Source: Kushneria konosiri
GTDB taxonomy: Bacteria > Pseudomonadota > Gammaproteobacteria > Pseudomonadales > Halomonadaceae
NCBI RefSeq assembly: GCF_002155145.1
Contig: NZ_CP021323.1
Coordinates: forward strand, 2,356,001 to 2,420,000
Direction: 5' to 3'
DNA length: 64,000 nucleotides
Shown: in pieces, positions 31,726 to 40,086 of the stretch
Numbering within the stretch: position 1 is the first letter of the stretch
How the letters are laid out: each line of letters begins with the position of its first letter
Made by a program: the position numbers and the translations under genes
The notes under the pieces: generated by a model
The model's database searches: none
Seen by the model: only the letters and a program-made list of their open reading frames with translations
What the model was told of the DNA's origin: nothing

Positions 31726-32733
31726 TTAGCGCGGCTTCGGTGAGTCATCAGTGGGTTCCGAGTCATCGCAGCCATCGTGGGAGGGCGGGTTGCCATCTCG
31801 CTCCTGCTCCAGTCGTTTGGCCTCCTCATCGAGGGCTTCGCGTTCCTTTTGCAGTTCCTCGATTTCATCGTCAATTTCCTTGCGCCTGGGGTCATCGGCC
31901 TCCTCATCAAGCCAGGAGCCGCAAAGCCGACAGTACCTGGCGTCGCGCTCATGACCCTCATGGCCGCAGCCGGGGCAGGCTTCATCGGAGTAATGATTTC
32001 GTTGAATCGAGCGCATGACCTCGGCGGAGAAAACGCCGGTCGGGACGGCCAGAATCGAATAACCCAGAATCATCATCATCGCCGAGATGAACTGTCCCAG
32101 CGGCGTGATGGGGGAAATGTCGCCGTAGCCGACCGTGGTCAGCGTCACCACCGCCCAGTAGATGGACTTGGGAATGCTGGTAAAACCGGCCTCGACCGGC
32201 TCGATCAGATAGACCAGCGCCCCGAAGACGATCACCAGTGAGATGACCGTCATCAAAAACATCAATATCTTTTGTCTGCTGCGCTCCAGCGCCTCAAGCA
32301 GAAGATGGCCCTCGCCGACAAACTCCATCAGGCGCAGCACCCTGAAAAGACGCATGACACGCAGTACCCGGATGACCAGCATGGCCTGAGAGCCGGGGAT
32401 CAAAAGGCTCAGCCAGGACGGCAGGATACTCAGCAGGTCGATGATGCCATAGGTGCTGCGGGCGTAGCGCCAGGGGCGGTCCAGACAGTAAAGGCGCAGC
32501 AGGTACTCGACCGTGAAAATGCCTGTAAAGCACCATTCGGCGATCAGAAAAGCCTCGCCATAGCGGGCCTTAAGACTGACGACACTGTCGAGCATGATGA
32601 TCACAACGCTCATCACGATCATGATGATCAGCGCAATATCGAAGGCCTTGGCGGAGGGCGTATCCGATTCAAAAATGATCTGAAAGATACGCTCGCGAAG
32701 CGTTAGTTTGTGTTTTTGGGGTTGGCTGCTCAC
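31726..32733 (-). CDS. Kv-type voltage-gated potassium channel with zinc-ribbon tail
   Basis: Six-helix cation channel of the inner membrane. The 335-residue form starts at GTG 32733 with GGAG five bases upstream; the frame runs on to 32865, but the added residues look non-coding. The voltage-sensor S4 is arginine-rich (VIRVLRVMRLFRVLRLM), the pore loop carries the potassium selectivity filter TVGYGD near residue 200, and S6 follows. The cytoplasmic tail is unusual for this group: a CPGCGHEG...YCRLCGSW putative zinc ribbon, then a strongly charged predicted coiled coil (EELQKEREALDEEAKRLEQ). Potassium handling is plausible for a halophile. The ligand, if any, is unknown. Confidence 0.88.
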   Translation of the reverse strand: MSSQPQKHKLTLRERIFQIIFESDTPSAKAFDIALIIMIVMSVVIIMLDSVVSLKARYGEAFLIAEWCFTGIFTVEYLLRLYCLDRPWRYARSTYGIIDLLSILPSWLSLLIPGSQAMLVIRVLRVMRLFRVLRLMEFVGEGHLLLEALERSRQKILMFLMTVISLVIVFGALVYLIEPVEAGFTSIPKSIYWAVVTLTTVGYGDISPITPLGQFISAMMMILGYSILAVPTGVFSAEVMRSIQRNHYSDEACPGCGHEGHERDARYCRLCGSWLDEEADDPRRKEIDDEIEELQKEREALDEEAKRLEQERDGNPPSHDGCDDSEPTDDSPKPR

Positions 32734-32954
32734 CAGCGCTCCGAAATCCTTATGAGAGAAAGTAGCGTCTGAATTCAACGTGGACGCCAAAAAATCATGC
32801 CATGGCGCTTCAGCAAACGCAGCCCTCGCCGTTAAACACAGCAATACGCTTGACGGCCATCGCATGCCTGTCTCGGGTTACCCATCGAACGGGGTAACGA
32901 GCAGAGCACGATTTGGTCCGTTGTCAGTCAGTAACAACTTTTACGGGGTGCGCC

Positions 32955-34802
32955 ATGCGTCGTACGGTGCAGGCATTATGTCATGACATTCGCTATCTGG
33001 CCGATGAGCTTGCGGCAGAGGTGACAACGCCCGATGACAAACGGCTTGCCCATCTGTCGAGCTGCTGCGATAACCTGGTCGAATTGCTCAAGCCTCCCGT
33101 GACGCTCGAGACTGTCCACTCGATACCGGATGATATTCGGCTGTCTCGTTATGAACGCATGCTGCTGTGTGAGCATGACGTGATCTGGCACTGGCAGGCA
33201 GAAAGCGATGCGTTGACGCTGTCCTCGCGCTGGAAAACGCTCTATCACGATGATGCAGACCCTTCCTCGCTGACGCAGTGGTGTCAAATGCTGCACCCGG
33301 AAGACCGCGAAAGAGTGCGCCAGCACTGTCAGCAGGCGGTCACTACGAGCGCTCTTTCACGCATCGAATGTCGTCTGCTTGATGGCCGGGGGCAGTGGCG
33401 TTTTGTACGCCTGCGTACGGTGGGTCACGAGGAGAAGGCAGCGCCCGGGCTGACCGGCGTGCTCAGTGACATTACCCACGAGCGCTATCGTGATTCGGTC
33501 ACCGGTCTTGGCAACTCTGATCTGCTCGACCAGATTCTTCAGGATGCGCTTGGGAAATCTCCGGGCGCCTGTCATGCGCTGGTCAAGATCACCATGGTCA
33601 ATGCCACGCTTTTGAGCGAGTCCGAGCATTTCCACAATACCCGTGAGCTCGAAGTTCGTATCGCCACATTGCTCGGTGAGCTGCTGCCGGCAAGCCAGTT
33701 GATTGCACTGCCCGGTTTCAGCTATGCGCTGGTCACCGACTTTCAGAGTCAGCAGGCCCTGGCGCGTTTTCTCGAACCGCTTCAGCAGATGCTGGGCATG
33801 CCACTGGAAACGCCGACAGGTCGTGTCTGGCTGTCGTATGTGGTGGGCGTGGTGCCCTTTGAATCCGGCCATCATGACAGTATCGAATCATTGAGAAAGC
33901 AGGCACGCCTGACCATCAATAATGCCTCGAGCGCAGGCGTCGGTGGCATTCATTACTACAACGACGAGCTTCAGGCCCGGGCCACAAGGGCCAGCCGCGG
34001 TGAGCAGCTGATCCGCGCGGCGCTGGCCTGTGATGGCGTGCTCTGTTTTCTGCAACCCATTGTCAGCGTCAGGGAAGGAGGGCGAGTGATCGCCTTTGAA
34101 GCCCTGATGCGTCTGCGTGACGGTGACGACATTGCCATGCCGGGTGCCTTCATCGAGGCGGCCGAGTCCACCGGGTTGATCCATCAGCTCAGTCAGCATC
34201 TGGTCGACAAGGCACTGCGTATTCTGGTGGACCCGGCCTTTACCAAACGTTTTGGCCGTGACTTTGTCATCAACATCAATCTGTCCCGTCACCAGCTCAA
34301 GGATGCGATGCTGGTCGATGACATGATGCGCCTGATCGAGAAACACGGCGCCGACCCGCGGCGGGTCAATCTGGAAATTACCGAATCGGCTGTACTGGCA
34401 GAACCTGCGATTGCGCTGCGCAATCTGATTCGACTGCGTGAGCACGGCATTTCGATTGCTCTGGATGATTTTGGCAGCGGCTACTCTTCGCTGTCGCAGC
34501 TTTGCGAGCTGCCGCTGGACTGCATCAAGATCGATCGTCGCTTTGTCATGGATCTGGAGCGCGAGCCGCGCAAGCGTCACGTCATGACCTCGGTCATCGA
34601 CCTGTGTCGTCGTCTCGATTTCCGTGTGGTCGTAGAGGGGGTCGAGGAGAGTGCCACGCTTAAAACGGTCTGCGACATGGGGGCCGAGCAGATTCAGGGG
34701 TTTATCTATGCCCGGCCCATGCCATCCCAGGATGTGCTGGGACAGCTTGATGCCACGCTGCTGCCGGTATCGCTACACCCGACATCGGTCAAGGCCATGT
34801 GA
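32955..34802 (+). CDS. PAS-GGDEF(degenerate)-EAL cyclic-di-GMP phosphodiesterase
   Basis: Predicted cytoplasmic signalling protein of 615 residues. After about 70 helical residues comes a PAS fold (HDVIWHWQAESDALTLSSRW to GVLSDITHERYRD). Then follows a GGDEF-like domain that keeps DSVTGLGN but has LPGFSYALV where GGDEF should be, so it should not make c-di-GMP. The C-terminal EAL domain retains catalytic elements: FEALMRL, NINLSRHQL, LEITESA, ALDDFGSGYSS, KIDRRF and VVEGVEE. It probably hydrolyses c-di-GMP in response to a PAS signal. There are no membrane segments. The start at 32955 is the first ATG with a plausible site (GGGGTG). Confidence 0.88.
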   Translation: MRRTVQALCHDIRYLADELAAEVTTPDDKRLAHLSSCCDNLVELLKPPVTLETVHSIPDDIRLSRYERMLLCEHDVIWHWQAESDALTLSSRWKTLYHDDADPSSLTQWCQMLHPEDRERVRQHCQQAVTTSALSRIECRLLDGRGQWRFVRLRTVGHEEKAAPGLTGVLSDITHERYRDSVTGLGNSDLLDQILQDALGKSPGACHALVKITMVNATLLSESEHFHNTRELEVRIATLLGELLPASQLIALPGFSYALVTDFQSQQALARFLEPLQQMLGMPLETPTGRVWLSYVVGVVPFESGHHDSIESLRKQARLTINNASSAGVGGIHYYNDELQARATRASRGEQLIRAALACDGVLCFLQPIVSVREGGRVIAFEALMRLRDGDDIAMPGAFIEAAESTGLIHQLSQHLVDKALRILVDPAFTKRFGRDFVININLSRHQLKDAMLVDDMMRLIEKHGADPRRVNLEITESAVLAEPAIALRNLIRLREHGISIALDDFGSGYSSLSQLCELPLDCIKIDRRFVMDLEREPRKRHVMTSVIDLCRRLDFRVVVEGVEESATLKTVCDMGAEQIQGFIYARPMPSQDVLGQLDATLLPVSLHPTSVKAM

Positions 34803-34817
34803 GCGCCCTGCGATGAC

Positions 34818-35729
34818 CTACTGACGGTACAGTCGCTGCATCAACAACAGCCACTGCTGGCCGAAGCGACAGTCGAGCCACTCGGTGCGGGACAGCGACT
34901 CGGCCAGTCGCCCAGCGAGGGTAGCCACGTTGGGATCGTCATGACGGACCAGATTAAGCAGGGCCTGGCGTGCAGCGTATAAATATGTCTGCTGTCGGCT
35001 GTCCTGAAAGGCATCCAGCCCCAGAATGGCGCGCTCAAGGCACTGTTCCGGCATGTCCTGTGCACAGGGCGGCAGCTGCCAGTGCTGTTCGCGCAGCGCA
35101 ACGGCCCTTGCGGCCTTGCTGGCGTTCGCCGGACGCAGGGCGCAATGTTCGGCCAGCTTCTCGGCCAGCGACCAGAGTGCGTCTTCCCGGCCGCCCTTGA
35201 GCTCCAGTTCGACTTCATGGATTTCAACCCGACGCTCGCCGACAACAATCTCACCGATGTCCAGCGCCAGCTCGATATGGCTGCCGTCATGTTCGAGTAG
35301 CCATTGTGTGCGTTGAAAGTCCGTGCGGTAGACCGGCGCCAGATGCTCTCGAACAGCGTCCTGTTCAAACGGGGTGACCCCCAGTCCAGCCAGCCAGTTC
35401 GTATCCAGACTTTCCTGATCACGCGGGGTCTCCCACTCGCCACGGGTATGCAATCCGCCGTGGCCGTGACCGGCTGTCTTGACCGTTTGCACAAAGCGCG
35501 CGCCGTCGCCGCGCAGGCGCAGGGCCACGCGATACTGCTCGAGCGCGCGCTCGGGGGTGTCGTAATAGACATTGGCCAGACGGTGCGTTTCGCAGGCCGC
35601 CTGCGTTAGAAGATGATGTGACTTGAGTGCTTCGACGCTTTTCTGGCTCAGGGCCAGCTTGAGCTCTACCTCCTGCGGGGTCTCAAGGGATTTTGTGTCC
35701 GTATCGTCGCCTTGCGTGCTCGGATTCAT
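34818..35729 (-). CDS. ygiF: CYTH-domain inorganic triphosphatase (YgiF-like)
   Basis: Hydrolyses tripolyphosphate in characterised homologues. The N-terminal CYTH tunnel domain has the diagnostic ExExK motif in QEVELKLAL and conserved charged strands (YYDTPERAL, ALRLRGDG, FVQTVK, VELELKGGRED). The 303-residue protein is shorter than Escherichia coli YgiF (about 430), because the C-terminal CHAD-like region is reduced to about 90 residues. It is next to the phosphate-transport pair at 35833-37826 but divergent from it. A link to phosphate metabolism is inference from context. Confidence 0.85.
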   Translation of the reverse strand: MNPSTQGDDTDTKSLETPQEVELKLALSQKSVEALKSHHLLTQAACETHRLANVYYDTPERALEQYRVALRLRGDGARFVQTVKTAGHGHGGLHTRGEWETPRDQESLDTNWLAGLGVTPFEQDAVREHLAPVYRTDFQRTQWLLEHDGSHIELALDIGEIVVGERRVEIHEVELELKGGREDALWSLAEKLAEHCALRPANASKAARAVALREQHWQLPPCAQDMPEQCLERAILGLDAFQDSRQQTYLYAARQALLNLVRHDDPNVATLAGRLAESLSRTEWLDCRFGQQWLLLMQRLYRQ

Positions 35730-35832
35730 GTGTTGATTCGCTCTATCCGGGGGCCAAACGTTAAATTTTCATGACGCAGGGTAGTCAGATAAATATACTG
35801 GTAACGCCATTTTTCATTGCAGTGAAATCACC

Positions 35833-36513
35833 ATGGTGTCATCCAATCCCTTTTCAGCACTGTTCGGCCGATCGCCGTTCCAGCCGCTGCTTGAACATAT
35901 CGACAAGACGGTCGAGTGTGCCGACCTGTTGCCGGTCTTCTTTCAGGCAACCCTTGAGCAGGACTGGGAGCGTGCCGGCGAGATTCGCAACAGCATCAGT
36001 AACGGCGAGCATCAGGCCGATGAACTGAAAACCCATATTCGCATGAATCTGCCCAACAGCATTTTCCTGCCGGTATCGCGTTCCGACCTGCTCGAGTTGA
36101 TCAGTGTACAGGACAAGATCGCCAACAAGATCAAGGATATCGCCGGAATCATGCTGGGCCGGCGCATGCGTATTCCTGAAGCCATGGAAGATATCTTTCA
36201 GGAATACGTGCGTACGGCTGTCGCGACCGTCCATCAGGCCCGTCAGGCACTGGCCGAGCTGGATGACCTTCTCGAGTCAGGGTTCGGGCGCAATGTCTCC
36301 GACCTTCTGAGCGATCAAATCCGCAAATTGCATGAACTCGAACACCAGGCCGACGATCAGCAGGTCATGATCCGGCGCCGCCTTTTTGAGCTGGAAAAAA
36401 ATCTGCCACCCGTCGATGTCATGTTTCTTTATCAGATCATCGACTGGATCGGTGAGGTTTCCGACCGCTCTGAACGCGTAGGCAGCCGCCTGCAAATCCT
36501 TTTGGCCCGATAG
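35833..36513 (+). CDS. DUF47/TIGR00153 PhoU-like phosphate transport accessory protein
   Basis: All-helical cytoplasmic protein of 226 residues related to PhoU. It is almost always found directly before a PiT transporter and is thought to modulate it. Family features include the N-terminal NPFSALFGRSPFQPLLEHIDK, the metal-binding-type ExxAD repeats (EHQADELK, LEHQADDQQ) and DKIANKIKDIAGIML. It is separated from the transporter by 47 bases, which indicates an operon. Confidence 0.9.
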   Translation: MVSSNPFSALFGRSPFQPLLEHIDKTVECADLLPVFFQATLEQDWERAGEIRNSISNGEHQADELKTHIRMNLPNSIFLPVSRSDLLELISVQDKIANKIKDIAGIMLGRRMRIPEAMEDIFQEYVRTAVATVHQARQALAELDDLLESGFGRNVSDLLSDQIRKLHELEHQADDQQVMIRRRLFELEKNLPPVDVMFLYQIIDWIGEVSDRSERVGSRLQILLAR

Positions 36514-36560
36514 GTGCACGCCATCCTCGGGTGCCGAAGTTCGGATAACGACATTTTCCT

Positions 36561-37826
36561 ATGACCATCATTGCACAGCATGGCGAGCTCTTTATTCTTC
36601 TCGCCTGCGTTTTCGGTTTTTTCATGGCCTGGGGGGTTGGCGCCAACGACGTTGCCAATGCCATGGGTACCTCGGTTGGCTCAAAGGCCATCACCATCCG
36701 TCAGGCGATTGCCATCGCCATTGTTTTCGAATTTTTGGGCGCGTGGCTTGCTGGTGGTGAAGTCACCTCCACCATCCGCAACGGCATCATCGACCCGACC
36801 CTGCTCAATGAAACGCCTCAGTATCTGGTCTATGGCATGCTCTCGTCACTGCTGTCGGCGGCCATCTGGCTGATGATTGCCTCGAAAAAGGGCTGGCCGG
36901 TTTCAACCACGCACTCCATTGTCGGTGCCATTGTCGGCTTTGCCGTCGCAGGGCTCGGGCCAGGTTCCGTGCAGTGGGGTGAGGTTGGCCAGATTGTCTC
37001 GAGCTGGGTCACTTCGCCGTTCATTGCCGGAGTGCTCGCCTTTTTGCTGTTTCGCTCGATTCAGAGCCTGATCTTTGAAAATCGTGATCCGCTGGCGGCA
37101 GCGCGTCGCTATGTGCCGGGTTACATGTTTCTGGTCGGGTTTATCGTGGCCATGGTGACGCTACTCAAGGGTCTGAGCCATGTGGGGCTGAACCTCAGCT
37201 TTATCGATGCGCTGCTCTGGGCCATGGGTGTGGGCGCGATTATTACGCTGCTGGGCATTTTGCTTGAACGGCGTATCACGCATGAGCCGCGCGGAGGAAA
37301 TCGCTCCAGTTTTACGGGCGTTGAGCGCATCTTCGGGGTTCTGATGATGTTTACCGCCTGTGCCATGGCCTTTGCTCACGGTTCCAACGATGTGGCCAAC
37401 GCCGTGGGTCCGCTGGCGGCTGTGGTCAGCGTCGTACAGAGCCAGGGGCATATCGGCGGGGACGCGGCGCTGCCCTGGTGGATTCTGATTCTTGGCGGCG
37501 GCGGCATCGTCGTGGGTCTTTTGACCTACGGCCACCGCGTGATTGCCACGGTCGGCACCGGAATTACCGAGCTGACGCCGTCGCGCGGCTTTGCAGCGAC
37601 GCTTGCTGCGGCCACGACCGTGGTGATTGCCTCCGGCACGGGACTGCCGATTTCCACCACGCATACGCTGGTCGGTGCGGTACTGGGTGTAGGCCTTGCG
37701 CGCGGGATGCAGGCACTGAACCTGCGGGTGCTGGGTACCATCGTGATTTCCTGGCTGGTCACTCTGCCGGCCGGTGCAGCCCTGTCGATCATCTTCTTTT
37801 TCATGCTCAAGGGCATGTTTGGCTAG
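36561..37826 (+). CDS. Low-affinity inorganic phosphate transporter, PiT family
   Basis: Inner-membrane phosphate permease, Pit-like, with proton or sodium coupling. The 421 residues contain about ten hydrophobic helices and the duplicated PiT signature: GVGANDVANAMGTSVGSKA near residue 27 and AHGSNDVANAVGPLAA in the second half. STTHSIVGAIVGF and STTHTLVGAVLGVG are also repeated. It pairs with the upstream DUF47 protein and is followed by an intrinsic terminator. Confidence 0.95.
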   Translation: MTIIAQHGELFILLACVFGFFMAWGVGANDVANAMGTSVGSKAITIRQAIAIAIVFEFLGAWLAGGEVTSTIRNGIIDPTLLNETPQYLVYGMLSSLLSAAIWLMIASKKGWPVSTTHSIVGAIVGFAVAGLGPGSVQWGEVGQIVSSWVTSPFIAGVLAFLLFRSIQSLIFENRDPLAAARRYVPGYMFLVGFIVAMVTLLKGLSHVGLNLSFIDALLWAMGVGAIITLLGILLERRITHEPRGGNRSSFTGVERIFGVLMMFTACAMAFAHGSNDVANAVGPLAAVVSVVQSQGHIGGDAALPWWILILGGGGIVVGLLTYGHRVIATVGTGITELTPSRGFAATLAAATTVVIASGTGLPISTTHTLVGAVLGVGLARGMQALNLRVLGTIVISWLVTLPAGAALSIIFFFMLKGMFG

Positions 37827-37856
37827 ATTCTCGACCATGCCGGCATAACGTATCAG

Positions 37857-37889
37857 AAAAGACCGCCGTCTCTTACGGCGGTCTTTTTT
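37857..37889 (+). terminator. Terminator of the PiT operon
   Basis: Stem GACCGCCGT (37861-37869) with ACGGCGGTC (37875-37883), flanked by AAAA and TTTTTT. Confidence 0.92.
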
Positions 37890-38005
37890 ATGGTCGATGC
37901 TCTCAGATCATGTCCGGGCCTGCGTCTCGGCGCCGGCTGTTTTAAGATAAGGGGGCCTTCACATTCGTAAGGCCCCATTGATGCCTGTTTGACCCTGGAG
38001 CCGCC

Positions 38006-39343
38006 TTGGACACCTCATTTCCCTTTGCCGACTGGTTTCGAAATTCATCGACCTATATCGATGCCCACCGGGGGCGTACCTTTGTGGTGTTGATTGAAGG
38101 CGAGGGGCTGACGCCCGAGCGCCGGGCGCCGCTGATTCAGGATCTGGCGCTATTACATGTTCTGGGGGTCCGGCTCGTGCTGGTCTTTGGCGTACGCGCT
38201 CAGGTACGTCAGGCCCTGGAGGCAGCATCATTGACGCCGAGGCGTCATCAGGGGCGTTTTGTGGTAGATGAGGCCTGCATGACGCTGATTGAACGGGAAG
38301 CCTCGACCCTGCGGCTGGCCATCGAGGCCCGGCTCTCGCCCGGGCTTTCCAACACACCGCTGCATGGTGTCGAAATCAACGCCATCAGCGGCAATCTGGT
38401 CATGGCCAAGCCGCTGGGCATTCGAGAGGGCATCGACTTCCTGCGCGCCGGCGAGGTGCGTCGGGTGCGCAGTGACGCCATTCGTACCCTGCTGGATCAA
38501 CGCTCGCTGGTAGTGCTGCCGCCGCTGGGGTATTCCAGCACCGGGGAAGTCTTTGATCTGGATGCCGCCGATATCGCCCGCCATACCGCCATTGCACTGG
38601 GGGCCGACAAGCTGATCATCGTCGGACGTGCCGGCGGGTTATATAGCCCCCAGGGCCGGCTGATGCGTCAGCCGAATCTGCAGGAGGCCCAGGCTCTGGT
38701 CTGTCAGCACGAGAATGCAGAGCTTGCCGAGCATGTGCATATTGCCTGTGATGCTGCGCGTCAGGGCGTTGGGCGAACCCATCTGGTGTCCTGGCAGGAC
38801 CGGGATGCACTGCTGGCGGAGCTCTTTACCCGTGATGGGGTCGGCACCATGATCACTCGCGAGCGCTACGAGCAGCTTCGCGGTGCCCGCATCGACGACA
38901 TCGGCGGACTGCTCGAACTGCTGCGGCCGCTGGAAGAGCGGGGCATGCTGGTGGCGCGTTCGCGTGAGCGCCTTGAGCAGGAAATCGATGACTATGTGGT
39001 CATCGAGCGTGACGGCATGGTGATCGGATGCGCGGCACTGTATCCCTATCCGGAAGCCGGTAGTGGTGAGCTGGCCTGTGTGGCGGTACATACCAGCTAC
39101 CGTGGTGGTGAGCGTGGCGATCTGTTGCTTGATGGCGTCGAACAGCGTGCTCGAGAAAAGGGGTTATCCTCACTGTTCGCCCTGACCACCCATACCCTGC
39201 ACTGGTTTTTGGAGCGGGGCTTTGAGACGGCCGATGTCGAATCGCTGCCTGAAAGACGACGCCAGAATTACAATCCGCAGCGCAATTCGCGTGTGTTGCT
39301 CAAGATATTGGCCCCCTCCGGGGCGTCCGGCGCGAAGCGCTGA
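38006..39343 (+). CDS. argA: Amino-acid N-acetyltransferase ArgA
   Basis: First enzyme of arginine synthesis; acetylates glutamate using acetyl-CoA and is normally inhibited by arginine. The 445-residue protein has an N-terminal amino-acid-kinase-like domain (FVVLIEGEGL, VLVFGVRAQVRQAL) and a C-terminal GNAT domain (GCAALYPYPEAGSGELACVAVHTSYRGGERGDLLL). The start is a TTG at 38006 with GGAG five bases upstream. No in-frame ATG occurs before conserved sequence. Confidence 0.93.
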   Translation: MDTSFPFADWFRNSSTYIDAHRGRTFVVLIEGEGLTPERRAPLIQDLALLHVLGVRLVLVFGVRAQVRQALEAASLTPRRHQGRFVVDEACMTLIEREASTLRLAIEARLSPGLSNTPLHGVEINAISGNLVMAKPLGIREGIDFLRAGEVRRVRSDAIRTLLDQRSLVVLPPLGYSSTGEVFDLDAADIARHTAIALGADKLIIVGRAGGLYSPQGRLMRQPNLQEAQALVCQHENAELAEHVHIACDAARQGVGRTHLVSWQDRDALLAELFTRDGVGTMITRERYEQLRGARIDDIGGLLELLRPLEERGMLVARSRERLEQEIDDYVVIERDGMVIGCAALYPYPEAGSGELACVAVHTSYRGGERGDLLLDGVEQRAREKGLSSLFALTTHTLHWFLERGFETADVESLPERRRQNYNPQRNSRVLLKILAPSGASGAKR

Positions 39344-39359
39344 GGCATGAAATGGGTGC

Positions 39360-39377
39360 TGTCGTATTTTTGAGACA
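39360..39377 (+). promoter_or_regulatory. Predicted GlrR binding site 1
   Basis: TGTC, ten bases, GACA: an exact match to the GlrR (QseF) consensus TGTCN10GACA known from glmY promoters. It lies about 210 bp upstream of the sigma-54 element. Confidence 0.75.
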
Positions 39378-39392
39378 ACAAAACATCATGTT

Positions 39393-39410
39393 TGTCGGCC
39401 TATGGAGACA
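39393..39410 (+). promoter_or_regulatory. Predicted GlrR binding site 2
   Basis: A second exact TGTCN10GACA, 33 bases (about three helical turns) after site 1. Confidence 0.78.
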
Positions 39411-39426
39411 ACATAAAGTCTTTATA

Positions 39427-39439
39427 AATCAATGGCTTG
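39427..39439 (+). promoter_or_regulatory. Predicted IHF site
   Basis: AATCAATGGCTTG matches WATCAANNNNTTR exactly. It lies between GlrR sites 2 and 3, upstream of a sigma-54 promoter where DNA bending is expected. Confidence 0.65.
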
Positions 39440-39458
39440 ATGTTTTTATGGCCTAGGT

Positions 39459-39476
39459 TGTCGCCATATGGCAACG
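39459..39476 (+). promoter_or_regulatory. Predicted GlrR binding site 3 (half-match)
   Basis: TGTC, ten bases, AACG within a symmetrical TTGTCGCCATATGGCAA. Only the first half matches the consensus exactly. Confidence 0.5.
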
Positions 39477-39571
39477 ATTATGTGACCTGCGACGGCTCGT
39501 GAGCCTTTTGATCTCCATGATGCTTGATGTGAATTTTTACAAGTTATTGTTTTTTATGTTTTTTAAGGTTT

Positions 39572-39588
39572 TTGGCACGACTTTGGCT
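39572..39588 (+). promoter_or_regulatory. Sigma-54 (RpoN) promoter upstream of glrK
   Basis: TTGGCACG, four bases, TGGCT: the GG (-24) and GC (-12) pairs are exactly ten bases apart, as RpoN needs, and the only weak position is TG in place of TT before GC. The predicted transcription start is near 39599. Confidence 0.75.
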
Positions 39589-39598
39589 TATGTTCTTT

Positions 39599-39952
39599 TA
39601 TGGCGGCGCGATATGTCATCAGGACGTTCTCAGGATGAGATCCTTCTCAGGAAGAGCACCTTTTGCAATCGGGCTGTCGGAGGACCCATGAAAGGAGGCA
39701 TCAGGCCATTATGGCCATGGCATGGATGCCATCCTGATTCGATTTTCAGAGACGGCGCCTGGCGGTGTCTTTGATCATGAAGAAGCCGCAGACGCTATCG
39801 AAAACCTGACTGCCAATCTCGATAGCGTGGCTTCGGGCCTTTACAGGCCCCCGGTGCCAGTTTCTGCACGGTCAGGCGGTCAGAATCTGTCACTACATTA
39901 CCCTTCAGTTCCCTGCGTATGTTGAGAGCCGGCCCTGCCGGCTTTTTTTTTA
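39599..39952 (+). ncRNA. Candidate GlmY-like small RNA (sigma-54/GlrR controlled)
   Basis: The proposed transcript runs from the sigma-54 start near 39599 to a strong intrinsic terminator at 39927-39952. Inside are stable hairpins: CGCTATCGA/TCGATAGCG (39793-39801 with 39819-39827) and GGGCCT/AGGCCC (39835-39840 with 39845-39850). No convincing protein is encoded; one 28-codon frame at 39688-39774 has a GGAGG site. In Enterobacteriaceae, glmY sits in this position upstream of glrK-qseG-glrR and is driven by sigma-54, GlrR and IHF; it controls glucosamine-6-phosphate synthase through RapZ. I cannot show sequence homology to GlmY, and the RNA is longer than the known ones. It could also be a leader of glrK with an attenuator. 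Confidence 0.6.
39927..39952 (+). terminator. Terminator of the candidate small RNA
   Basis: AGCCGGC (39927-39933), CCT loop, GCCGGCT (39937-39943), then about nine T residues. Confidence 0.93.
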
Positions 39953-40012
39953 TTTTTTCAAGATCAATGAAACTGAATGAGTTAAAAATGTATACGGACG
40001 TTATCGAACGGT

Positions 40013-40031
40013 GAGAATATCGGTTATTCTC
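40013..40031. promoter_or_regulatory. Inverted repeat upstream of glrK
   Basis: GAGAATA, five bases, TATTCTC: a perfect 7-bp inverted repeat 56 bases before the glrK start. It may be an operator or leader hairpin. Confidence 0.4.
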
Positions 40032-40086
40032 TCCCGCATTCCAGATGATTCTATTTAACGGCTCGCCTGTCGGAGACTGTCAACTC

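Noticed and set aside
39722..39925. 67-codon frame MDAILIRFSETAPGG... in the region before glrK
   Set aside because: No ribosome site at usable distance, and it runs through stable hairpins; the RNA interpretation explains the region better.
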